NCBI GenBank assembly: GCA_964057225.1
Contig: OZ059895.1
Span: forward strand, 682,001-746,000
DNA length: 64,000 bases
Reading direction: 5' to 3'
From: Auanema rhodensis
Taxonomy: Eukaryota; Nematoda; Chromadorea; Rhabditida; Rhabditidae
In this document: positions 1-11,400 of the stretch, piece by piece
How positions within the stretch are numbered: the stretch's first letter is position 1
Layout: every line of letters starts with the position of its first letter
Translations under genes and position numbers: made by a program
The notes under the pieces: model-generated
Seen by the model: the letters and a program-made list of their open reading frames with translations, nothing else
Databases searched by the model: none
What the model was told of the DNA's origin: nothing

Positions 1-9
1 TGATGCATT

Positions 10-42
10 AGTGTATGTTGAGTTTCCATGTACACTCAACAT
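10..42. other. Overlapping alternative dyads in the conserved start box
   Basis: ATGTTGAGT at 15-23 is the exact reverse complement of ACTCAACAT at 34-42, with a 10-base loop. AGTGTA at 10-15 is also the exact reverse complement of TACACT at 31-36, with a 15-base loop. The two stems share bases, so only one can form at a time. The element recurs in every monomer. The only arm change I saw in the 9-bp stem is T23 to C, in M142, M149 and M179. A32 to G in M14, M25, M37 and M42 falls in the loop of the longer stem. The symmetry is seen in the sequence; a role as a protein-binding site or extruded hairpin is inference. Confidence 0.8.
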
Positions 43-65
43 TGCTTCCAAAAACATTTTGACAA

Positions 66-84
66 AAATTTTTTCGAAAAATTT
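66..84. other. A/T palindrome centred on a CpG (TTTTTCGAAAAA)
   Basis: A 12-bp perfect palindrome at 70-81 extends to AAA at 66-68 and TTT at 82-84 if T69 is bulged out. It is present in almost every monomer. The 350-bp GCCAAAAG monomers lose one T. The GAAACATT subtype of domain 6 changes the right flank. In M104, M105, M111, M119 and M122 the central CG becomes CA, giving arms AAATTTTTT and AAAAAATTT around a single C, so the inverted repeat becomes perfect while the CpG and BstBI site are lost. Symmetry is seen; any architectural role is inference. Confidence 0.75.
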
Positions 85-192
85 CAAAATAATGTAGCAA
101 AAAGTAGATGTTTTTAGATTCCTTTTTTCAAGGCGAAGACGATGGACAAAGTTATTCAACGAAAAAATTGATTCTTCAGGGTGAAAATCGAG

Positions 193-214
193 GATATAAG
201 TGTGAACTTATATC
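193..214 (+). other. 9-bp hairpin with a GTGA (GNRA-type) tetraloop
   Basis: Arms GATATAAGT (193-201) and ACTTATATC (206-214) are perfectly complementary around the loop GTGA (202-205). If the + strand is transcribed, GUGA is a GNRA tetraloop, a class known to stabilise RNA hairpins. The element recurs in all monomers. The two common variants keep the structure: ACTTGTATC in M62, M71, M96, M102, M109, M117 and M120 turns an A-U pair into a G-U wobble, and GTAA in M5 and M175 is another GNRA loop. Transcription is not shown by the sequence. Confidence 0.8.
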
Positions 215-224
215 AGTTGATATC
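210..224. other. Second dyad sharing an arm with the hairpin; EcoRV site
   Basis: ATATCA (210-215) and TGATAT (218-223) are reverse complements around GT. The left arm is also the right arm of the 193-214 hairpin, so the two foldings exclude each other. GATATC at 219-224 is an EcoRV site in most monomers. It is lost in the GATGTC subtype (M104, M105, M111, M119, M122) and in the GATAAC subtype (M136, M143, M150, M173, M180). Confidence 0.7.
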
Positions 225-2808
225 TCGGTGCATTTTTAAGTTAGCGCAAATCTGATAACAGAGATCGACGCAGCTTACAAATCCGCATCGAATGCACTAC
301 ACTACATTGAGAAACGCTTAATATAAAAATTAGTTATGATCGTTTGAAAAATGATGCATTAGTGTATGTTGAGTTTCCATGTACACTCAACATTGCTTCC
401 AAAAACATTTTGACAAAAATTTTTTCGAAAAATTTCAAAACAATTTAGCAAAAAGTAGATGTTTTTAGATTCCATTTTTCAAGGCAAAGACGATGGACAA
501 TGTTATTCAACGAAAAAAATAATTCTTCAGGGTGAAAATCGAGGATATAAGTGTGAACTTATATCAGTTGATATCTTGGTGCATTTTTAAGCTAGCGCAA
601 ATCTGATAACACAGATCGACGCAGCTTAAAAATCCGCATCGAATGCACTATACTACATTGAAAAACGCTTGATACAAAAATTAGTTATGATCGTTTGAAA
701 AATGATGCATTAGTGTATGTTGAGTTTCCATGTACACTCAACATTGCTTCCAAAAACATTTTGACAAAAATTTTTTCGAAAAATTTCAAAATAATGTAGC
801 AAAAAGTAGATGTTTTTAGATTCCTTTTTTCAAGGCGAAGACGATGGACAAAGTTATTCAATGAAAAAATTGATTCTTCAGGGTGAAAATCGAGGATATA
901 AGTGTGAACTTATATCAGTTGATATCTCGGTGCATTTTTAAGTTAGCGCAAATCTGATAACACAGATCGACGCAGCTTACAAATCCGCATCGAATGCACT
1001 ATACTACATTGAGAAACGCTTGATACAAAAATTAGTTATGATCGTTTGAAAAATGATGCATTAGTGTATGTTGAGTTTCCATGTACACTCAACATTGCTT
1101 CCAAAAACATTTTGACAAAAATTTTTTCGAAAAATTTCAAAATAATGTAGCAAAAAGTAGATGTTTTTAGATTCCATTTTTCAAGGCAAAGACGATGGAC
1201 AATGTTATTCAACGAAAAAAATAATTCTTCAGGGTGAAAATCGAGGATATAAGTGTGAACTTATATCAGTTGATATCTTGGTGCATTTTTAAGCTAGCGC
1301 AAATCTGATAACACAGATCGACGCAGCTTAAAAATCCGCATCGAATGCACTATACTACATTGAGAAACGCTTGATACAAAAATTAGTTATAATTGTTTGA
1401 AAAATGATGCATTAGTGTATGTTGAGTTTCCATGTACACTCAACATTGCTTCCAAAAACATTTTGACAAAAATTTTTTCGAAAAATTTCAAAATAATTTA
1501 GCAAAAAGTAGATGTTTTTAAATTCCTTTTTTCAAGGCAAAGACGATGGACAATGTTATTCAACGAAAAAATTAATTCTTCAGGGTGAAAATCGAGGATA
1601 TAAGTGTAAACTTATATCAGTTGATATCTCGGTGCATTTTTAAGCTAGCGCAAATCTGATAACACAGATCGACGCAGCTTAAAAATCCGCATCGAATGCA
1701 CTATACTACATTGAGAAACGCTTAATACAAAAATTAGTTATGATCGTTTGAAAAATGATGCATTAGTGTATGTTGAGTTTCCATGTACACTCAACATTGC
1801 TTCCAAAAACATTTTGACAAAAATTTTTTCGAAAAATTTCAAAATAATGTAGCAAAAAGTAGATGTTTTTAGATTCCTTATTTCAAGGCAAAAACGATAA
1901 ACAATGTTATTCAACGAAAAAATTAATTCTTCAGTGTGAAAATCGAGGATATAAGTGTGAACTTATATCAGTTGATATCTCGGTGCATTTTTAAGTTAGC
2001 GCAAATCTGATAACACAGATCGACGCAGCTCACAAATCCGCATCGAATGCACTATACTACATTGAGAAACGCTTGATACAAAAATTAGTTATGATCGTTT
2101 GAAAAATGATGCATTAGTGTATGTTGAGTTTCCATGTACACTCAACATTGCTTCCAAAAACATTTTGACAAAAATTTTTTCGAAAAATTTCAAAATAATG
2201 TAGCAAAAAGTAGATGTTTTTAGATTCCTTTTTTCAAGGCGAAGACGATGGACAAAGTTATTCAACGAAAAAATTGATTCTTCAGGGTGAAAATCGAGGA
2301 TATAAGTGTGAACTTATATCAGTTGATATCTCGGTGCATTTTTAAGTTAGCGCAAATCTGATAACAGAGATCGACGCAGCTTACAAATCCGCATCGAATG
2401 CACTACACTACATTGAGAAACGCTTAATATAAAAATTAGTTATGATCGTTTGAAAAATGATGCATTAGTGTATGTTGAGTTTCCATGTACACTCAACATT
2501 GCTTCCAAAAACATTTTGACAAAAATTTTTTCGAAAAATTTCAAAACAATTTAGCAAAAAGTAGATGTTTTTAGATTCCATTTTTCAAGGCAAAGACGAT
2601 GGACAATGTTATTCAACGAAAAAAATAATTCTTCAGGGTGAAAATCGAGGATATAAGTGTGAACTTATATCAGTTGATATCTCGGTGCATTTTTAAGTTA
2701 GCGCAAATCTGATAACACAGATCGACGCAGCTCACAAATCCGCATCGAATGCACTATACTACATTGAGAAACGCTTGATACAAAAATTAGTTATGATCGT
2801 TTGAAAAA

Positions 2809-4212
2809 TGATGCATTAGTGTATGTTGAGTTTCCATGTACACTCAACATTGCTTCCAAAAACATTTTGACAAAAATTTTTTCGAAAAATTTCAAAATAA
2901 TGTAGCAAAAAGTAGATGTTTTTAGATTCCTTTTTTCAAGGCGAAGACGATGGACAAAGTTATTCAACGAAAAAATTGATTCTTCAGGGTGAAAATCGAG
3001 GATATAAGTGTGAACTTATATCAGTTGATATCTCGGTGCATTTTTAAGTTAGCGCAAATCTGATAACAGAGATCGACGCAGCTTACAAATCCGCATCGAA
3101 TGCACTACACTACATTGAGAAACGCTTAATATAAAAATTAGTTATGATCGTTTGAAAAATGATGCATTAGTGTATGTTGAGTTTCCATGTACACTCAACA
3201 TTGCTTCCAAAAACATTTTGACAAAAATTTTTTCGAAAAATTTCAAAACAATTTAGCAAAAAGTAGATGTTTTTAGATTCCATTTTTCAAGGCAAAGACG
3301 ATGGACAATGTTATTCAACGAAAAAAATAATTCTTCAGGGTGAAAATCGAGGATATAAGTGTGAACTTATATCAGTTGATATCTTGGTGCATTTTTAAGC
3401 TAGCGCAAATCTGATAACACAGATCGACGCAGCTTAAAAATCCGCATCGAATGCACTATACTACATTGAAAAACGCTTGATACAAAAATTAGTTATGATC
3501 GTTTGAAAAATGATGCATTAGTGTATGTTGAGTTTCCATGTACACTCAACATTGCTTCCAAAAACATTTTGACAAAAATTTTTTCGAAAAATTTCAAAAT
3601 AATGTAGCAAAAAGTAGATGTTTTTAGATTCCTTTTTTCAAGGCGAAGACGATGGACAAAGTTATTCAACGAAAAAATTGATTCTTCAGGGTGAAAATCG
3701 AGGATATAAGTGTGAACTTATATCAGTTGATATCTCGGTGCATTTTTAAGTTAGCGCAAATCTGATAACACAGATCGACGCAGCTTACAAATCCGCATCG
3801 AATGCACTATACTACATTGAGAAACGCTTGATACAAAAATTAGTTATGATCGTTTGAAAAATGATGCATTAGTGTATGTTGAGTTTCCATGTACACTCAA
3901 CATTGCTTCCAAAAACATTTTGACAAAAATTTTTTCGAAAAATTTCAAAATAATGTAGCAAAAAGTAGATGTTTTTAGATTCCATTTTTCAAGGCAAAGA
4001 CGATGGACAATGTTATTCAACGAAAAAAATAATTCTTCAGGGTGAAAATCGAGGATATAAGTGTGAACTTATATCAGTTGATATCTTGGTGCATTTTTAA
4101 GCTAGCGCAAATCTGATAACACAGATCGACGCAGCTTAAAAATCCGCATCGAATGCACTATACTACATTGAAAAACGCTTGATACAAAAATTAGTTATGA
4201 TCGTTTGAAAAA
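2809..4212 (+). repeat. Four-monomer block, copy 2 (M9-M12)
   Basis: Downstream partner of M1-M4 at an offset of exactly eight monomers. It keeps the order GCGAAG with ACAGAG, ACAATTT with TCTTGG, GCGAAG with ACACAG, then AAATAATTC with TCTTGG. Confidence 0.75.
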
Positions 4213-7200
4213 TGATGCATTAGTGTATGTTGAGTTTCCATGTACACTCAACATTGCTTCCAAAAACATTTTGACAAAAATTTTTTCGAAAAATTTCAAA
4301 ATAATGTAGCGAAAAGTAGATGTTTTTAGATTCCTTTTTTCAAGGCGAAGACGATGGACAAAGTTATTCAACGAAAAAATTGATTCTTCAGGGTGAAAAT
4401 CGAGGATATAAGTGTGAACTTATATCAGTTGATATCTCGGTGCATTTTTAAGTTAGCGCAAAACTGATAACACAGATCGACGCAGCTTACAAATCCGCAT
4501 CGAATGCACTATACTACATTGAGAAACGCTTGATACAAAAATTAGTTATGATCGTTTGAAAAATGATGCATTAGTGTATGTTGAGTTTCCATGTGCACTC
4601 AACATTGCTTCCAAAAACATTTTGACAAAAATTTTTTCGAAAAATTTCAAAATAATTTAGCAAAAAGTAGATGTTTTTAGATTCCATTTTTCAAGGCAAA
4701 GACGATGGACAATGTTATTTAACGAAAAAATTAATTCTTCAGTGTGAAAATCGAGGATATAAGTGTGAACTTATATCAGTTGATATCTCGGTGCATTTTT
4801 AAGCTAGCGCAAATCTGATAACACAGATCGACGCAGCTTAAAAATCCGCATCGAATGCACTATACTACATTGAGAAACGCTTGATACAAAAATTAGTTAT
4901 GATCGTTTGAAAAATGATGCATTAGTGTATGTTGAGTTTCCATGTACACTCAACATTGCTTCCAAAAACATTTTGACAAAAATTTTTTCGAAAAATTTCA
5001 AAATAATTTAGCAAAAAGTAGATGTTTTTAGATTCCTTTTTTCAAGGCAAAGACGATGGACAATGTTATTCAACGAAAAAATTATTCCTTCAGGGTGAAA
5101 ATCGAGGATATAAGTGTGAACTTATATCAGTTGATATCTCGGTGCATTTTTAAGCTAGCGCAAATCTGATAACAGAGATCGACGCAGCTTAAAAATCCGC
5201 ATCGAATGCACTATACTACATTGAGAAACGCTTGATACAAAAATTAGTTATGATCGTTTGAAAAATGATGCATTAGTGTATGTTGAGTTTCCATGTACAC
5301 TCAACATTGCTTCCAAAAACATTTTGACAAAAATTTTTTCGAAAAATTTCAAAATAATTTAGCAAAAAGTAGATGTTTTTAGATTCCTTTTTTCAAGGCG
5401 AAGACGATGGACAAAGTTATTCAACGAAAAAATTGATTCTTCAGGGTGAAAATCGAGGATATAAGTGTGAACTTATATCAGTTGATATCTCGGTGCATTT
5501 TTAAGCTAGCGCAAAGCTGATAACACAGATCGACGCAGCTTAAAAATCCGCATCGAATGCACTATACTACATTGAGAAACGCTTGATACAAAAATTAGTT
5601 ATGATCGTTTGAAAAATGATGCATTAGTGTATGTTGAGTTTCCATGTACACTCAACATTGCTTCCAAAAACATTTTGACAAAAATTTTTTCGAAAAATTT
5701 CAAAATAATGTAGCAAAAAGTAGATGTTTTTAGATTCCTTTTTTCAAGGCGAAGACGATGGACAAAGTTATTCAACGAAAAAATTGATTCTTCAGGGTGA
5801 AAATCGAGGATATAAGTGTGAACTTATATCAGTTGATATCTCGGTGCATTTTTAAGTTAGCGCAAATCTGATAACACAGATCGACGCAGCTTACAAATCC
5901 GCATCGAATGCACTATATTACATTGAAAAACGCTTGATACAAAAATTAGTTATGATCGTTTGAAAAATGATGCATTAGTGTATGTTGAGTTTCCATGTAC
6001 ACTCAACATTGCTTCCAAAAACATTTTGACAAAAATTTTTTCGAAAAATTTCAAAATAATTTAGCAAAAAGTAGATGTTTTTAGATTCCATTTTTCAAGG
6101 CAAAGACGATGGACAATGTTATTCAACGAAAAAATTAATTCTTCAGTGTGAAAATCGAGGATATAAGTGTGAACTTATATCAGTTGATATCTCGGTGCAT
6201 TTTTAAGCTAGCGCATATCTGATAACACAGATCGACGCAGCTTAAAAATCCGCATCGAATGCACTATACTACATTGAGAAACGCTAAATACAAAAATTAG
6301 TTATGATCGTTTGAAAAATGATGCATTAGTGTATGTTGAGTTTCCATGTACACTCAACATTGCTTCCAAAAACATTTTGACAAAAATTTTTTCGAAAAAT
6401 TTCAAAATAATGTAGCAAAAAGTAGATGTTTTTAGATTCCTTATTTCAAGGCAAAAACGATAGACAATGTTATTCAACGAAAAAATTAATTCTTCAGTGT
6501 GAAAGTCGAGGATATAAGTGTGAACTTATATCAGTTGATATCTCGGTGCATTTTTAAGTTAGCGCAAATCTGATAACACAGATCGACGCAGCTCACAAAT
6601 CCGCATCGAATGCACTATACTACATTGAGAAACGCTTGATACAAAAATTAGTTATGATCGTTTGAAAAATGATGCATTAGTGTATGTTGAGTTTCCATGT
6701 ACACTCAACATTGCTTCCAAAAACATTTTGACAAAAATTTTTTCGAAAAATTTCAAAATAATGTAGCAAAAAGTAGATGTTTTTAGATTCCTTATTTCAA
6801 GGCAAAAACGATAGACAATGTTATTCAACGAAAAAATTAATTCTTCAGTGTGAAAGTCGAGGATATAAGTGTGAACTTATATCAGTTGATATCTCGGTGC
6901 ATTTTTAAGTTAGCGCAAATCTGATAACACAGATCGACGCAGCTCACAAATCCGCATCGAATGCACTATACTACATTGAGAAACGCTTGATACAAAAATT
7001 AGTTATGATCGTTTGAAAAATGATGCATTAGTGTATGTTGAGTTTCCATGTACACTCAACATTGCTTCCAAAAACATTTTGACAAAAATTTTTTCGAAAA
7101 ATTTCAAAATAATGTAGCAAAAAGTAGATGTTTTTAGATTCCATTTTTCAAGGCAAAGACGATGGACAATGTTATTCAACGAAAAAAATAATTCTTCAGG

Positions 7201-8424
7201 GTGAAAATCGAGGATATAAGTGTGAACTTATATCAGTTGATATCTTGGTGCATTTTTAAGTTAGCGCAAATCTGATAACACAGATCGACGCAGCTCACAA
7301 ATCCGCATCGAATGCACTATACTACATTGAGAAACGCTTGATACAAAAATTAGTTATGATCGTTTGAAAAATGATGCATTAGTGTATGTTGAGTTTCCAT
7401 GTACACTCAACATTGCTTCCAAAAACATTTTGACAAAAATTTTTTCGAAAAATTTCAAAATAATGTAGCAAAAAGTAGATGTTTTTAGATTCCTTATTTC
7501 AAGGCAAAAACGATAGACAATGTTATTCAACGAAAAAATTAATTCTTCAGTGTGAAAGTCGAGGATATAAGTGTGAACTTATATCAGTTGATATATCGGT
7601 GCATTTTTAAGTTAGCGCAAATCTGATAACACAGATCGACGCAGCTCACAAATCCGCATCGAATGCACTATACTACATTGAGAAACGCTTGATACAAAAA
7701 TTAGTTATGATCGTTTGAAAAATGATGCATTAGTGTATGTTGAGTTTCCATGTACACTCAACATTGCTTCCAAAAACATTTTGACAAAAATTTTTTCGAA
7801 AAATTTCAAAATAATGTAGCAAAAAGTAGATGTTTTTAGATTCCTTATTTCAAGGCAGAAACGATAGACAATGTTATTCAACGAAAAAATTAATTCTTCA
7901 GTGTGAAAGTCGAGGATATAAGTGTGAACTTATATCAGTTGATATCTCGGTGCATTTTTAAGTTAGCGCAAATCTGATAACACAGATCGACGCAGCTCAC
8001 AAATCCGCATCGAATGCACTATACTACATTGAGAAACGCTTGATACAAAAATTAGTTATGATCGTTTGAAAAATGATGCATTAGTGTATGTTGAGTTTCC
8101 ATGTACACTCAACATTGCTTCCAAAAACATTTTGACAAAAATTTTTTCGAAAAATTTCAAAATAATGTAGCAAAAAGTAGATGTTTTTAGATTCCATTTT
8201 TCAAGGCAAAGACGATGGACAATGTTATTCAACGAAAAAAATAATTCTTCAGGGTGAAAATCGAGGATATAAGTGTGAACTTATATCAGTTGATATCTTG
8301 GTGCATTTTTAAGCTAGCGCAAATCTGATAACACAGATCGACGCAGCTTAAAAATCCGCATCGAATGCACTATACTACATTGAAAAACGCTTGATACAAA
8401 AATTAGTTATGATCGTTTGAAAAA

Positions 8425-11400
8425 TGATGCATTAGTGTATGTTGAGTTTCCATGTGCACTCAACATTGCTTCCAAAAACATTTTGACAAAAATTTTTTCG
8501 AAAAATTTCAAAATAATTTAGCAAAAAGTAGATGTTTTTAGATTCCATTTTTCAAGGCAAAGACGATGGACAATGTTATTTAACGAAAAAATTAATTCTT
8601 CAGTGTGAAAATCGAGGATATAAGTGTGAACTTATATCAGTTGATATCTCGGTGCATTTTTAAGCTAGCGCAAATCTGATAACACAGATCGACGCAGCTT
8701 AAAAATCCGCATCGAATGCACTATACTACATTGAGAAACGCTTGATACAAAAATTAGTTATGATCGTTTGAAAAATGATGCATTAGTGTATGTTGAGTTT
8801 CCATGTACACTCAACATTGCTTCCAAAAACATTTTGACAAAAATTTTTTCGAAAAATTTCAAAATAATGTAGCAAAAAGTAGATGTTTTTAGATTCCTTT
8901 TTTCAAGGCGAAGACGATGGACAAAGTTATTCAACGAAAAAATTGATTCTTCAGGGTGAAAATCGAGGATATAAGTGTGAACTTATATCAGTTGATATCT
9001 CGGTGCATTTTTAAGCTAGCGCAAATCTGATAACACAGATCGACGCAGCTTAAAAATCCGCATCGAATGCACTATACTACATTGAGAAACGCTTGATACA
9101 AAAATTAGTTATGATCGTTTGAAAAATGATGCATTAGTGTATGTTGAGTTTCCATGTACACTCAACATTGCTTCCAAAAACATTTTGACAAAAATTTTTT
9201 CGAAAAATTTCAAAATAATGTAGCAAAAAGTAGATGTTTTTAGATTCCTTTTTTCAAGGCGAAGACGATGGACAAAGTTATTCAACGAAAAAATTGATTC
9301 TTCAGGGTGAAAATCGAGGATATAAGTGTGAACTTATATCAGTTGATATCTCGGTGCATTTTTAAGCTAGCGCAAATCTGATAACACAGATCGACGCAGC
9401 TTAAAAATCCGCATCGAATGCACTATACTACATTGAGAAACGCTAAATACAAAAATTAGTTATGATCGTTTGAAAAATGATGCATTAGTGTATGTTGAGT
9501 TTCCATGTACACTCAACATTGCTTCCAAAAACATTTTGACAAAAATTTTTTCGAAAAATTTCAAAATAATGTAGCAAAAAGTAGATGTTTTTAGATTCCT
9601 TATTTCAAGGCAAAAACGATAGACAATGTTATTCAACGAAAAAATTAATTCTTCAGTGTGAAAATCGAGGATATAAGTGTGAACTTATATCAGTTGATAT
9701 CTCGGTGCATTTTTAAGCTAGCGCAAATCTGATAACACAGATCGACGCAGCTTAAAAATCCGCATCGAATGCACTATACTACATTGAGAAACGCTTGATA
9801 CAAAAATTAGTTATGATCGTTTGAAAAATGATGCATTAGTGTATGTTGAGTTTCCATGTACACTCAACATTGCTTCCAAAAACATTTTGACAAAAATTTT
9901 TTCGAAAAATTTCAAAATAATGTAGCAAAAAGTAGATGTTTTTAGATTCCTTTTTTCAAGGCGAAGACGATGGACAAAGTTATTCAACGAAAAAATTGAT
10001 TCTTCAGATTGAAAATCGAGGATATAAGTGTGAACTTATATCAGTTGATATCTCGGTGCATTTTTAAGTTAGCGCAAATCTGATAACAGAGATCGACGCA
10101 GCTTACAAATCCGCATCGAATGCACTACACTACATTGAGAAACGCTTAATATAAAAATTAGTTATGATCGTTTGAAAAATGATGCATTAGTGTATGTTGA
10201 GTTTCCATGTACACTCAACATTGCTTCCAAAAACATTTTGACAAAAATTTTTTCGAAAAATTTCAAAATAATGTAGCAAAAAGTAGATGTTTTTAGATTC
10301 CTTTTTTCAAGGCGAAGACGATGGACAAAGTTATTCAACGAAAAAATTGATTCTTCAGATTGAAAATCGAGGATATAAGTGTGAACTTATATCAGTTGAT
10401 ATCTCGGTGCATTTTTAAGTTAGCGCAAATCTGATAACAGAGATCGACGCAGCTTACAAATCCGCATCGAATGCACTACACTACATTGAGAAACGCTTAA
10501 TATAAAAATTAGTTATGATCGTTTGAAAAATGATGCATTAGTGTATGTTGAGTTTCCATGTACACTCAACATTGCTTCCAAAAACATTTTGACAAAAATT
10601 TTTTCGAAAAATTTCAAAACAATTTAGCAAAAAGTAGATGTTTTTAGATTCCATTTTTCAAGGCAAAGACGATGGACAATGTTATTCAACGAAAAAAATA
10701 ATTCTTCAGGGTGAAAATCGAGGATATAAGTGTGAACTTATATCAGTTGATATCTTGGTGCATTTTTAAGCTAGCGCAAATCTGATAACACAGATCGACG
10801 CAGCTTAAAAATCCGCATCGAAAGCACTATACTACATTGAAAAACGCTTGATACAAAAATTAGTTATGATCGTTTGAAAAATGATGCATTAGTGTATGTT
10901 GAGTTTCCATGTACACTCAACATTGCTTCCAAAAACATTTTGACAAAAATTTTTTCGAAAAATTTCAAAATAATGTAGCAAAAAGTAGATGTTTTTAGAT
11001 TCCTTTTTTCAAGGCGAAGACGATGGACAAAGTTATTCAACGAAAAAATTGATTCTTCAGGGTGAAAATCGAGGATATAAGTGTGAACTTATATCAGTTG
11101 ATATCTCGGTGCATATTTAAGTTAGCGCAAATCTGATAACACAGATCGACGCAGCTTACAAATCCGCATCGAATGCACTATACTACATTGAGAAACGCTT
11201 GATACAAAAATTAGTTATGATCGTTTGAAAAATGATGCATTAGTGTATGTTGAGTTTCCATGTACACTCAACATTGCTTCCAAAAACATTTTGACAAAAA
11301 TTTTTTCGAAAAATTTCAAAATAATTTAGCAAAAAGTAGATGTTTTTAGATTCCATTTTTCAAGGCAAAGACGATGGACAATGTTATTCAACGAAAAAAT

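Larger units (their letters stand above)
1..351 (+). repeat. Reference monomer M1 (351 bp) with internal map
   Basis: This first unit serves as the coordinate frame. Positions 5-10 lie at a near-invariant ATGCAT (NsiI) start box. Positions 10-42 hold two overlapping dyads. Positions 50-128 are rich in A and T runs, with TTCGAA (BstBI) at 73-78. Positions 92-185 are the most variable part: GTAGC or TTAGC near 94, the CCTTTTTT, CCATTTTT or CCTTATTT box at 121-128, and GCGAAGACGATGG or GCAAAGACGATGG at 133-145. Positions 193-224 hold a hairpin and an EcoRV site. After that come diagnostic sites GTTAGC or GCTAGC (NheI), ACACAG or ACAGAG, CTTACAAAT, CTTAAAAAT or CTCACAAAT, and CTTGATAC, CTTAATAT, CTAAATAC or CTTAATAC. 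Which end is the true start is arbitrary. Confidence 0.95.
1..1404 (+). repeat. Four-monomer block, copy 1 (M1-M4), repeated 2808 bp downstream
   Basis: The subtype order of M1-M4 matches M9-M12 (2809-4212). Differences I saw are AATGAAAAAATTG in M3, ATAATTG in M4, ACAATTT against TAATGT states shared in order, and ATTGAG against ATTGAAAAAC at the end of M4 and M12. M7-M8 also resembles M9-M10, so at least two exchange events are layered here. Confidence 0.75.

Noticed and set aside
60-90. CENP-B box
   Set aside because: TTCG is present, but the A and CGGG positions of the box do not match on either strand.
130-185. Hammerhead ribozyme on the minus strand
   Set aside because: CTGAAGA (complement of 173-179) fits the CUGANGA core, but no GAAA follows a plausible stem II and no flanking stems I and III pair up.
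241-275. Hammerhead core on the plus strand at CTGATAA
   Set aside because: The core needs CUGANGA; here the sixth base is A, and no GAAA partner with stems is present.
1-351. Transposon-derived unit with terminal inverted repeats
   Set aside because: The inverted repeats are short and internal, no target duplications or coding remnants are seen, and units abut directly.
1-351. Monomer as a dimer of two about 175-bp halves
   Set aside because: I found no convincing similarity between the two halves beyond shared A and T runs.
1-351. tRNA-like or SINE origin with Pol III boxes
   Set aside because: No GGTTCGANTCC-like B box on either strand.
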